Shown piece after piece: positions 25,399-37,932 of a stretch of DNA of 64,000 bases; position 1 is the stretch's first letter, and every line of letters begins with the position of its first letter. The stretch lies in assembly GCF_001577835.2 (NCBI RefSeq), contig NC_029516.1, positions 22,565,648-22,629,647 on the forward strand. The letters run 5' to 3'. The position numbers and the translations under genes are program-made. The DNA comes from Coturnix japonica (Eukaryota; Chordata; Aves; Galliformes; Phasianidae). The notes under the pieces were generated by a model. It saw only the letters and a list, made by a program, of their open reading frames with translations, did not search any database and was not told the DNA's origin.

Positions 25399-27729
25399 AC
25401 TAACAGCATCTGTCTTATAGGGTGCACTTCAAGATACCATCTGATACAAAACAGACTCAGCACTGACTTTTCCTCATTGCACAGTAAAAAATGGTTTACC
25501 TGGATTTCATATAATTAACATTTTTATAGCTGTGAGCCATAAACAAGGAAAACCTTGTTGTTTTTCGTACTAACACTTTCTTCATTTGGACTGTAAAGAC
25601 TTCAATTAAAGCACTAACATTCAGAAACCCATAAGCAAGTTTTATTACATACATAAAACTTAAATTTGCTAAAAGCTCTTCATCCACATCTGTATCTCAT
25701 AAAGAGCAGCAGGAGCTAGATATGCTCAGACCGCCATTCCATTGCTGGAGAGACTGTACAGGTGAATTTGGTAAGGTCAGTGATGGAATGGTCTCCTTGA
25801 TGCCCTCTACTGCTTGGCTTGAGCCAGTAAGAAACATTCCAAGTGGTTGCCAATCAACTGAGATAAAGAACTCTGCCTCTTAGGGCACTCAGCAGTTTGA
25901 ATAAGACACACTGAAGAGAACCTTCCCAATACGTCATTCATATTCTTTAACAACCCCACAGAACCGTATCTTTGCTATAAAGATCAGTTATGGCTCTAAA
26001 ACTGCTGTCCATAGATCCTGCTTTATATCAGTATTAATGAGCTTTATTCCTACTACAAACCCTTTATTAACCATTGAAAAGTGACATAAGAAACCACTAT
26101 AACCACAGTAGTGTTAATGCACACATTAACTTCTTCAGGAAAAAGGCTGCATTCATAAATTAGTGCATTCATTCTGGGATGATACCCTGACAGTGGTATG
26201 GCAAATAGAGCAGCCTCTTCAGGCTTTCTCTTGCATACAGTTAACTGCTCCTGAAAGAAGTATTAGTACAGTGAGCATTATAAGGCTTTCTTACCAGCTA
26301 GAGATCTACTTTTAAGAGTAAAACTTCAACTTTGATATTTGGAGTTAAACATTTTTTTTATCTGCAAAGTACGCACTTCTATTCTTAGAGTATGCAAAAA
26401 CTTCAGGTTTCTATTCTTAGCTTACAAGGATAAATAGATTCCTCCATGACAGAGTCAGAAGAGAAAAAAAGATAGACAACTGCCACTGTTATTATGGAAA
26501 TTGCTGAATGAACCTTCCATGCTTGTTTTCAATAGAAGCTTTCAGCTTCTAGTAGAAGTGTTATCCAGAGGAACACAAGTTCCTTCCTTCTTCCTTAGAA
26601 GAACTATTTAGTGTTCCTCATTATCCTGTGATCTACGGTGTGTTCACACAGTGATATCTTAGTCTCACCTCTATCATCTGTACATTACACTTGAGCTTCC
26701 TTTAACATGATTAACCTCCTGAGGGGAGGTTGTGATGAGGAGGTTGTGATGAGGAGTAGCTTGGTCTCTTCTGCCAGGCAACAAACAGGGCCCGAGGAAA
26801 TGGCCACAAGTTGTATCAAAAGAGGTTTAGGCTGGACATATGAAGAAACTTTTTTTCTCAGAGAGTGGTCAGGCACTGGAATAGCCTGCCCAGGGAGGTG
26901 GTAGAGTCGCCATCCTTGGCAGTGTTCAAGAAGCGCCTGGATAGGGAGCTAGGAGATATGGTTTAGGGGTTTCCTGTAGGTATAGTAAAGGGAGGATGGT
27001 TGAACTAGATGATCTTATAGATCCTTTCCAACCGTGTGGTTCTATGATTCTATGATTATTTATTTCCCATTGCCCATGGTCACAGGTTAAACTTTGGCTA
27101 CCCCATAGCAGAAACACCAAGGTGAATCAGGTTCCAGAGAAAAGAGCTAGGAGGGAGTAGGTATGGGATTAAGCTTCTTAGAAAAGGCTATTTAAGGGCA
27201 GCAGGCCAGCATGCTTCAGGAGAGGCATGGAAAAAGCCAGTCCCAAAAGATGTTACTGTTCAAATGTTTGGTTCAACAACAGTTTCCTCAACAATTCTGT
27301 CCTGGGGGAGTGAGTAAGTGCTGAGGTAATGGCTGCTCATCCTCTTCAGTGAAGGTTACACAGCAATAAAATTTTCATAAACAACATTGCACAGAACAGG
27401 CCTCAAAGTGAGAAGTGCTTGCAGTAATGATAGTCTTACCAATCATGTTAAGGAGAAATAAGAGCTGTTGCAGAAGGTGGTCAGGGAGGGAAAAGGAAAT
27501 TGCCCAACATCTTTTTACAAGAAGTTATTCATAAAGGCCAGCTGCAGCTTTTAGAATAGATGTTAGCAAGTGGGTGAGGACAGAAGCACCCAAGACAAGT
27601 AAAAGCCAAACAGTGTTAATCATTTAATGATACCTTATTATCCCCTCAGGGATGGCAACCTCACGGCGTGTCCAGATATAGATAAAGGAACAGTAAAATG
27701 GAAAAAAAAAACCCAAAAACCTCAACAAA
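25399..27729. other. TES downstream flank
   Basis: Apart from the CR1 at 26730-27060, nothing was recognised. If TES uses a more distal poly(A) site than those listed, its 3'UTR could extend here. Confidence 0.6.
26730..27060 (+). mobile_element. CR1 LINE 3' fragment (different subfamily)
   Basis: The segments AGGTTTAGGCTGGACATATG, GGAGGTGGTAGAGTCGCCATC, GTTGAACTAGATGATCTTAT and TTCTATGATTCTATGATTAT are the 3' part and tail of a CR1 copy. The GGTGGTAGAGTCGCC version differs from the GTTGTGGATGCC version in neighbouring copies, so this is another subfamily. A 15-bp unit (GAGGTTGTGATGAGG) is doubled at its left end near 26725-26755. It lies about 670 bp beyond the furthest likely TES poly(A) site. 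Confidence 0.85.
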
Positions 27730-29666
27730 ACAAAACATAGAAACTTTATTTTTCTAAGGCATCCTGATTTCCCTTGGTCTAAAACTGCAAGCTTGGTAAG
27801 AATACAGACCCATTGGTGGGAGCTGAAAGACATTCTTTTTTGTTCATCCAGAGGATCCCTGAGGAGGGCCGTAGCTGAGAAGGGCCATACATGCTTCCAG
27901 AGCATGGATCTAAAGTTTGCATCTCCATTTAGACAACAGACAAAGTACAAATCTCATGCTACTGTCTTGTTTATTATACAGGAAGTATCACAAAGCACCT
28001 CAGTGTCACTGCACCCAGCTGTGGTCACAGCTCAGCTCTGAATTCAGTATTTTTCCTATGACCTGAAATATAACTGAATCGAAGCTTTCAGTAATACCCT
28101 CATGTGAATAAGTGAATGTGAACAAAACTTAGTGGTGTGAATTTTCTTCTTCACAAACTATTAAATTATGTATTTGTATGAACGAGACCCATCTTTTTTT
28201 CACCAGTGTGTGCCTCGATAATATTGCATATGACAAGAAGCACCTGACAATATCACAGGCCTTATGTTATGCTAGAAATAATGCCAAAGTTAAACAGATG
28301 TTTAGGGATATTTCTCTTCCTCTTTGTCTCCCTCCAAAAAGGGAATTCAGCAAGAACAGAATCAGAGGACAATTCAAGTGAACAATACCAATGTTTATTT
28401 GTAAGTGTTAGAATACCAGCATCATAAAACTTAAAGCTGAACATAAAACTTGCATAGGATTTGTTTTTAATTTTTTATTTTATTTTATTTTTTTAGGCTA
28501 AAGATGATCCATTCCCTCTTCAGCACAGAGATAGCTAACAAGTCTTGCTGTAGACCTATAATCGTTAAGGGGAGGAAAAGAAGACAAATGCCACAGGAAT
28601 CGATTTATTTGGCTTATTAGATAAGCAAAGGTAATAGATAAGGGTGAACTTTTAATTCAAAAACTGGAAGCCTTCTAGTTGAGACTGCTTTCTGCTTTGG
28701 TTAAGAACATACAATCCAAAAGTCTAAGTACAAACCTTTTGCAGTATGACCTACTGGGAAATGCATACGGTACCCCTGTGCTGTGCTCCTCTGACAGAAG
28801 GCACAATATGCAAAAAGAACATTCATGAGAAGCTGAAGCCGGATCCACAAGATGAGTGGATTTTTAATTTGGGTAGGATGTCCCCTTAGATTTATTTCAC
28901 CATCATCCCTCCCCTCCAATAACAAAGAAAAGCAACCACAAAGCCAAACCAAGCTCTCACAAAATGCAGAAGCAAAAGAAACCCTTGCAAAGTAACTTCA
29001 AAAAGTAGTAAGAAGATAAAGGAGATAACGCAGTTTTTCAGTGGTGCAGGTTCTTTACAAACTAGATGTGAGAGTAGTTCCTATTTTTCAGCAATCCATG
29101 TGTCAACCAGAAGCAAAAAAACCTACATGCAGCTTTTAAAAAAAACCCAAATAAAACAACTTCATTCTCCCTGCCCACCTGAGGTCTGGTGAACAAAACT
29201 GTATGTGGAAGTAAAGCTGATCATCTTGTCTAAAGTGCTTGATGATAGCAGGGAAACTGAGACATAAATAACTTGTCAAATTGAAAGTGGAAAAGATACA
29301 TGATTGTATAAGAAAAAAAAATGGAGCACATTCACATTTTCTTCTTCCATTATAAAGGACACAGTGAAAAGATCCTTCATAGTGAAGAGTTCCCTTAAAG
29401 TGTATAGAGTTCATAACATACTTTTTCCTACAGTTCTGGGATATGAAGACATTCGACACAAGACACAGGAACAAAATCCCAAAGAATAAAACATTACAGC
29501 TAAGGAGTCAAGATTACAGAACATGAATTAGTCATTGAAAGAAAAAAATCTTTGGGAAAATGATAGTTAGTACTTTCCATAACCTTAAATGCCACATTCT
29601 ACATATTTTACAGTAGAAAAAAAGCCTTTGGAACAGAGCAATGCTTAGTTTTGTGCATGTTACCCC
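27730..29666 (-). other. TES: TES 3' untranslated region (approximate)
   Basis: AT-rich sequence follows the TAA with no further coding similarity. Minus-strand AATAAA hexamers (TTTATT on the plus strand) lie at 28891-28896, 28604-28609, around 28470-28490, 28394-28399 and 27745-27750. The one at 27745-27750 is followed on the minus strand by a strong GT/T-rich stretch (27700-27740), the best match to a full poly(A) site. The one at 28394 would give about 1.3 kb of 3'UTR. Which is used, or whether several are, cannot be decided here. Confidence 0.5.
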
Positions 29667-29858
29667 TTAAGACATCATCTTCTTCTTACATTCCACTGAG
29701 CAAAAGACCATCCCTTCCACTGGCATAAACTTCTGGCCAATTAAACACTTGCTACAACAGGAACACAAGAAACACTCCTGTGTAGCATGCCAATTGAAGT
29801 TGTTGTAGGTCACACGCTGAACCTCTGGATCTATAGCATTGTGACAACCTTGGCAAAT
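29667..29858 (-). CDS. TES: TES coding exon 7, LIM3 and stop
   Basis: The last coding exon starts after CTAATAG and encodes residues 360-422 plus TAA (29669-29667). LIM3 begins with Cys361 and Cys364 and continues through [16 protein letters not shown] and FCSVEC; in human testin this domain contacts zyxin and Mena. The C-terminus KKKMMS is one residue longer than the human KKRMS. Intron 6, just upstream, is only 130 bp. Confidence 0.98.
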   Translation of the reverse strand: MCQGCHNAIDPEVQRVTYNNFNWHATQECFLCSCCSKCLIGQKFMPVEGMVFCSVECKKKMMS

Positions 29859-32800
29859 CTATTAGGAAAAAAAGACAAACAATCAGTTTACGCTCTTCAG
29901 ATACTCTCCCACCTGGGAGAAAGGTAAGAGTTCCATGCTCTTCAAGTTCCCTTCCTTCACAACACCAGCATGTCAGTGAGGATCTTACCGCAGCATGCTT
30001 CTTCACGTAGCATGGTCTGCAGACTGGCTTGTCATTCACCATGACATAGATTTCTCCAGCTAAAACACAGTCGCAGTCAAAACAGCAGAAGTGTTTCAGA
30101 TGCCAGTTTTGACCTTCTGCTTGAGTATATTCATTGCTGAATATTAACTATGAAGGAAACATAAAAACATTATTATTTGAATAGTACTTCCTTTATTAAA
30201 GCTGTGCCCATGATATTTTGCCATTTGTAAGGAACTGTTGGTATCCCACAGCTCCAAATGACTTCAACAATAATGGGAGTATTCACTTGTATCACTGTTT
30301 TCCAAAGTTGCCATTAAGAAACAATAAGATGCCAAAGACATCAGGCAGGCTGTTCTCTCCCTTGCTACAGATGTAATTTAGGGAGGCGCTCCCCCTAGTG
30401 CCCTTCCTAAGGAAACATCTGCATAACTCAAGACTTTCCTACACAAGAATTTACACTCATATCCTACATATCCTGCTTTCCTGTGGACTGCACAAACCCC
30501 CACCAAAACCAAAACAAACTATGGAACCTCTTGAATGTGAAGCGTCCACATACAACTCAGTTCTTTGCAACTATGATCAGTTAAAACTAATGAACAGATG
30601 TCATATCTCTGCATTGAAATATTTCACTACGATGATATTAACTTTTTGGGATGACAAACCAGTGCATTAAAACAAAGGTCTGGGATATTTCCTACCTCAT
30701 CGCATCCAGCACAGCGGGGTTTTTCACTATCACAATAATGTCTTCCACAGTACAGGTTGCCATTCTTCCAGAAATAGATCATGTCTACAAGAAGTTCGCT
30801 ACAGGTACAACAGACAAAACAAGCTGGGTGCCACAGTTTGTCATATCCTGCACGTTCTGCATAGACAGCTGGGTCACCTTCTTTCATGTTCAGCTTGCAG
30901 CGATAGCAGGACTGGAAAGAGATTTTACAGATGAAGTAATTCTTTGAAGTGAAATGTTTATAGCAGCTACATATTACATAAACATCTATTTAAACCCACC
31001 TGCCTGTAATAAAACTACAGTATTAACTTTCATCCAGTATCAGATAATGTGACATAGCACAGAACAGCAATTCTCACACCAAGCAATTCAAGATGATACT
31101 ATACTGACAACATTAGTGCTACTTAAATGGATTACTGTATTTTGCAGTATTCACATCCTTGAAACTACCATCCAACACTTGGAAAAATCCAACAGCCAAA
31201 ACTCATGTTATGCTCTACGAGCATCACGTATTTAGGAACAAGGAGCCTCCTTCAAACCAACTAGACTCTGAACAAAAATATGGCTCTGTATTCACAGATT
31301 GTGAGGGAAAAGTCACCTGTCACTTGCAAAATCCCCATCCTAGACAGCTAAGAGAGAAAGCAAAGTCTTTCTTTATTAAATGTAAAACTTACTATTCTGC
31401 TAAATATCCAGTTCTCATCTTTTAATTGTGGCAAGATAGATTTTTAACAAGAGAAAACTCATGAAGAAAATTATTATAGGTAGACTTACATTAGTAGTGG
31501 AGATTGATTGTATTTTTTGAAATCAGATTTAAAAAACCTGCTCCTTCAAAGAAACTGAATTTCTACCCTGCAGCTATAGGAATACACACTTTCAGACTCA
31601 GTCTGAATCGTTACATACTAGAAAATCTAGAGAATGAACACTCAGAACTGATGGCCAGGAACAAATAGGAACAACCATTTCTGTTGAGCTGTTACAAGGT
31701 GGAAATCAGACATCAAAGGGGAAAAAGATCTGGTTATAAAAAAAATCTACTCAAATCAGCAGTTACATGGCTTAGCCTGTTGGAGACAGGAGGAAAAAGT
31801 GTTACTTTATTACTTCTTAGTTTTACCTAGTTTTAAACGCAATTTTATAATCAAGCAATTTTTAATTCTTCTCTAGGAAAGAGAAAATAGCTGACCACAA
31901 TAAAATTTAGCTAAAGTCTTCAAGAAGGAAAAGGTGTAGCAGTCAGTCTGTGAGATTATACATCCTCTTCGTTATTCGGCAGAAGCCATCCTCATATAGA
32001 ATATCTCCAAGCTAACTTTTTTTTTCGTTATGAACATAAGTCATCTTGGAAGCTATTTGCACCAGTGTGCTAAATACTGTCCAGGAGTTCTGAGTAGACA
32101 TTAACAATGCTTTCCAGTTTCTCCTCTTTCATCCCCTCCCCAGACATTCACTATTTCAAATGAACAAACAAGTTCAGTGAGTTAAAATGACCAAAGAGAA
32201 TGCTCAAATGGAAGACTCCCTTCTTGCTTTATCTTTTCTTTCTTATACTTACATACTGAGATGCCTTCTGGTCTGCTGACTTGTCCTCCATTGCTCCTAC
32301 AGCAGCTGAGGTACTTCTGTCCCCACTGTTAACGTTATTCTTGTCAGTAGCTTTAGATTCCAGCTCACCGGGGAGCTTCACATCTCCTACACCAAGTGCT
32401 TCATTTTTGTACTTCTTCACAAATTGTTCCATCTGTTTCACTTCATTGGGGGATAGCTCATGGCATTTTGAAGGATCCTGATCGTGAGCAGGCAGCTGCT
32501 TAGCCAACTGCTTCTTCCTGTACTGAGCGCCTTCTGAGCCAGCAACAGGCTGTTTCTCCTTTGGTAGCATCTGCATATACTGTCTAGCCTAAATCAGGCA
32601 GAATTAGATATCAGATGCCATTTCTATTATAGACCTATCCTTTTAAGCAAACAAGTGATTAAAATCATCTCTACTGTTGCTAGCGACAGACAAACTTGTC
32701 AAAAACAAGGTTCTTCTCATAAACATTAATGTCCTGAAGCACAGTCGACAGAGAAAAAAATACAGCAGAAACACTAATTGGCTTCTTCCCAGAGTAAGAA

Positions 32801-35800
32801 ACAGGCTCACTTTCAAGCTATTTATGACATGTAGATTACACAGAGTTATGACTTTTCAGAGTAAACAACAATTGTTTTGCATAGCACCTTGCCTCTTCAA
32901 AACTCTTTAGAACTATGGGTCACCAGTACAGCTCTAAGAAGTACAAGCTGGAACACCTTTCCTGAGGCACACAGCCCATTGCAGAACTAGTTCTAGGAAC
33001 AAAAAAAATAAGCTCTTGTTTTAATAAAGCAAGGGCAAGTGTAAAAATAAAAATGCTAACAGAATATTAAGTAATGGTCAGTTTAGCTGCACAAGGTTTG
33101 ATTCATTCACTGGAAGAGGTTATTTAGAGAGGCAAGTCAGAGATAACACAATTCCAGCAACGATTACACAACACTGCAGTACAGTAAATTAACAGTAAAA
33201 GCTTGAAAAGCAAAGTAGAAATTCTCAGAAGGCTATCTACCATCCCATCTACTTGAGCTGCAAACATAATGAACGAGAGCTCTTCTGAGACGTCAACACT
33301 GAACTTGCTCTTACCATATACAGTAAAAGACATAAGCAAGTCTGGGTGTTCCCCTTAACTTTAAACTGTGATAATAAATTGTATTGTGTGCATTTGTGCG
33401 TATGTGATTCTAAGCGCACACACTGCACATTTTCCAAGTTAACTGATGAAGGTAGATTAGAAAAATAGCACTCCAGAGATGTAATGAGTTAAAAGTAATC
33501 TACTATAAAACAAAAATTCAATCTTATTTCCTCAGTTCCCAAGAAGTTCCACAGAAACACATCAATTTCTGCAAGACTGCACAGGCAAGGCTCACTAAAA
33601 ACATCCACCATAATTTTAGTTTCAAGAACGAAGGAAAGGTTAAGTACATTCAGAAGAACAACAAGAGGCAGATTTGTTGTTCTACTAAACTGTGCTTTAT
33701 ATCTCATCAACTCTTGAACATGAAGGAAAAAGGGAGTCTGACTTACAAGTGTCTGATTCTGAACAGGAGGAGCCCACTCATAGGTCACAGTGTTGATGGA
33801 TATGTTTTTCTTGGCTTGCACCGGATTAGTCAGTATCATTACGTTACGTTTATACATGGGAATGCCGTCATTTTTCAGCTTTGCAATAAGAGTTGTATAT
33901 TTCGTATCTTCAAAGAGTTTCCCCACTTTCCTGTCTTCTTCATTGCTTGTGAGGACATCGTGCTCTTCCTGGCCACATTTGCAGTTGCGGCATATTTTTC
34001 TGAAATTCATGGGAATGGCAAAGAATTATAGTCTCAGCTGCAACCTCCACCTCCCATCAGTGGCACGTAACTATATCGGCAGAACCCCAAAAACCTGTTT
34101 TTGGTGCTTTGATTAGGTTAGATACAAGTTTTCCTGCAATTTGTCAAATATCTCTGGATATCTTTTGGATTCTTTATTCTATTATTTATTCACTGAGATC
34201 ATGATTGATGCATAATGCTGTACTAAAATGCATTAATGTAGTCGGCTGATGTGTCATTCCTTCAGTTACACCACCGCACATATACATATCCGTGATCACT
34301 TACCTATCAGGTTTGTTGTGAGTAGCCACACATGACCCATGCCTCAAGCATATCAATATGATTCCCAGCAATTATTTATTTGTACCCTTAATTTTTTCCA
34401 GGTTCTCTTTGTATATTCAAAATTACACATGCTATTATTTCTCCATTTGCATGATATGTGGTAACCACAGGGTTACTAACAACTGGAAACAAGTGTTTCT
34501 TTGTAAGGAAAAATAAACACACACGGAACAGAATGTGGTGCAAGATTAGCACTTAAAAGAGAAGGTGAAAGAAGAGTGACTTGCTTATAAGGAGAAAGTA
34601 TTTCTGACATCTGTGAACAAAGTCAGAGGTAGTCTGGTACATGCTGTACAGAGAATTTTCACAGATAACAGCCTTAAAAGGTAGATGGTTTCACTTACTC
34701 AGATAGATGGAAGTATTCTTTCATGTACAATAAAATATATTTGAACTCCTTTGATGAAGACATATTAGAAAGCAATTTATTACATTAAGCATAACTAAAC
34801 AATTCACTTTTAATAAGCAGAACCTTGGATTAGCCGTTCTGGCTCACTATTTATTAGTGCCTTTCCCGGAGCCTCCATTCGGCCACGGTATAAGAAAATT
34901 AGTGAAGCTGGATGTTAACTAATGGCTCTCCTTATATATGAAAAGAACAGATTAACCTTCTGGATGTCTCGAAAATGGACATAAACGAACAACATTTTAC
35001 CCTATTATTTACTCTTCATGTACTGAATAACATGACTGCTATTTATAAAACACTTCTCAACTCTGCTTACCAGAAACCATGTAAGTCTCACAGTGTTTGG
35101 CAACTTGCTGTCTGAAGCCATGAAGACAAGGTAAGTACTTTATTGTAAGGCATGTAATGAGTGCACAGCTGGAATGAGCCATGACTACAGCAAACCCAAT
35201 AGGTAGTGGAAAAGGAAGGAAGAGGAAGACATGCCTGTAAGGTCAGGTGAACTGATGCACAGCCATCCCCAAAATTATACAGTATATTATAATTATACTC
35301 TATGATCATTTCAGTGTGTGATGGATGCAGTCCAGGTCATCTGATAAAACAGCAGCCGTAGTTTCCTGAGTTACAAATCCCACTCTAAACAGAAATGGTC
35401 AGTTTTGCTATCTGCTACAGAAGATCCTATTTTCGAAGGCTTAGCTCATTATTACATCAGTGATTAACATAGTTCTGTGCCCCACAGTGCACATGCATCT
35501 TGAACAACAGTTTACCAGACATTTTCTTCATTTTTTCCACATAAGCCTTTAGCAATAAACAGTGTGCTGCAGTCTTGTTTCTTGATAGTATGTGCTCTAA
35601 CATAGCACAGGTGGCTGAACAGACATCTCCAGGTAAACTACACGTTCAGCAAGCATAGCGCAGTCTTGCCGTCCAGAACTGTTCTGACTGCAAAACAGAA
35701 CTCACTGAGAACAACTGATATGGTTGTACTGGCTGTGTGATCAGTACAGTATGGCAGTTTGTCTAGTTTTCCCTGCTCCACACAGCCTTCATCTACAGCT

Positions 35801-36076
35801 GCTCTGACAGTCTGCAGAGATCAGAGCCACTTCCAACAAGTTCTGGCAGAATTCTTTCCCTTGGATCTTTTTCACAGGTGCTGGAAAAACAACAAGGGTT
35901 TTGCTCAGATGGCATATTTACTTTCTATTAGAGTTCTGAGATCCTGTTTCTGTTCTCAGATAGGAGAACACTCTGACTTAGTTGCTTTTATCTTCAGTCC
36001 CACATTGAAGGACTAGTATGTCTCACAAGTTGCAGTATTCTTGAGAGATTTTCTGTAATCTTGATAAACAGATGCA

Positions 36077-36116
<40 letters not shown>

Positions 36117-37897
36117 AAATACATAATTTACCTTCAGGTCCTTCCTGGGTCCCACTGTGAAAACTGGCATTAAATTACCATGGCTTAAACTTGAGTGGAG
36201 AAGAAAAAGCATTATCTTTATGCTTGCTGAACTTGCTCCTCTTCGTGCTTGCTTATAACAAGAAACTGACTGTGAACATTTCATCCTAATGTTATCTCCT
36301 CACTCCTTCAAGAAAGCAGTGAATGACTCTTTGTTCTACATGCGGTTTGCAAGAAGCTGTTTGTAAATGTGATTGTTCTGGATTACAACTTGTGGATAAG
36401 TTTCCAAATGCAGGAGCAAATAATCCACGAAGATAATCCTTACTCATAACTGATGTCAGCCTATTGTAGTAAGCTAAAGGAAAATCCCTGAGGCTGCTGC
36501 CATCTCCCCTGCTCCCCAAGGCTCCACTGAATCCCTGCCACATGGAGACATCTGCACCCTGCTAAAAGCCAAAAAAGGTTTCCTATTCTGATTTATAATC
36601 CCTTTTCTTGATTAATTCTTAGCCCTAAATGTCAACTGGATATCTTTTACATACACAAGCCTTAGCACAAAGTACTGCTTACAATTCAGTCATACTTTCT
36701 CCCTCTAAGATGCCATATCAGAGTCTTGATCATCTGCCACGTTCCCTGCTGTTCCCTTTGACTATGAAAGAACGATCTTTCTTAAGAGACTATATCACAT
36801 TACCTCTAACACTTCATTACACTTCACAAGTCTGTTTGATAACTGACACATATTTTTTTTTTAATTCTGATATTAAAGAAAGAATCTCACACACTGGAAC
36901 AGCCAGCTGCTTCTTTATACAGACATTTATTTCTCATGGCTCTACCTAGAAGACAGACAGTGAGACCATTCTCTTCATTTATTCCGTCAATGGGTGTAAG
37001 CATAGGAAAATATATATTTTTATTTAACTTGAGGGCATTCAGCAGAATCTTAATTAAATGAGATATTAGAGGTTCCTGGAAGCTGTGGACACAAACAGGA
37101 CTTCAGCAAAGGACATAAATGTTCCCCAGTCCAATCCTAGCAGCTTCAGAAGCTTTCCCTTTCCAAAACATGGCATGTAAGAAGGAAGCTTAAGAGCTGT
37201 GGAATTAAAAGTGATATCATTGTACAATGCAGACTTAGTGGACTATGTCCTGCTTCCAGGTATTGCGTGGGTAGAAAGGAAAACAGATTCCATGTTCTCT
37301 CCTTGTCTCCTAGGCCCATGAACTCCCACGTCATAGCTTTCTATTACCTACAAGGCTCCTTCTATGGAACGAAGCATCACTCATCTACCTGTTATTTTAG
37401 TTTTTATGTGTCCAGAGAAGAATAATAATTCAGATCATGACCATTTCTATGCTGGCTTTGAAGCTTCAGAAAGAAGCATTTGCAAGCCCAGAGAAACCCT
37501 CAACAAGGACCTGGCAAGTCCTGAGGCTTTGTTCTCCATACAAAAACAAATAAACCGAACTCAACTCTTTTGATTCCTCCTTCTGTTTTCCTGCTATTAA
37601 TACAGCTGCAGTAATTGTAAATGCAGTTAGTAATGTGCCTCAGTTCTCACCTGACAGCCTTAGTATCAGAGGATGTTAAAACATGTTCCTTCTGACTTCC
37701 AGGGGTTGTACCACCTGAAGAAACCAGGTGCTCATAATAGTCAATCCCAAGCTTAAGTTTCTTACCTCCAGCAGCTTTAACATTTTGGCAATTATCGCTT
37801 CCCAGTGCATGACCTTCCTTCCTTCTCACTTATAACATCTGATTCCTGTTCCACATCTCCCTCTAGTGGGAAATACATTTCCCCCAATATATTTTCC

Positions 37898-37932
<35 letters not shown>

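Larger units (their letters stand above)
29859..33746 (-). other. TES: TES introns 3 to 6
   Basis: Introns 3 (32589-33746, 1158 bp), 4 (30912-32252, 1341 bp), 5 (30148-30695, 548 bp) and 6 (29859-29988, 130 bp) all lie in this span, with the exons listed separately. All are GT-AG. None contains a recognisable transposable element, in contrast to introns 1 and 2. Confidence 0.9.

Noticed and set aside
1-27000. CAV2 or CAV1 exons
   Set aside because: These genes follow TES in other amniotes, so I looked for caveolin sequence such as the scaffolding and membrane-hairpin segments. None was seen, and they presumably lie beyond the left edge.
33489-33746. Testin frame continuing past exon 3
   Set aside because: The open frame reads through the GTAAGT donor into intron 3. 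Human testin continues with the ARQYMQ residues of exon 4 instead.
36078-36114. Processed pseudogene ending in poly(A)
   Set aside because: No gene-like sequence or target-site duplication is visible to the left of the A run.
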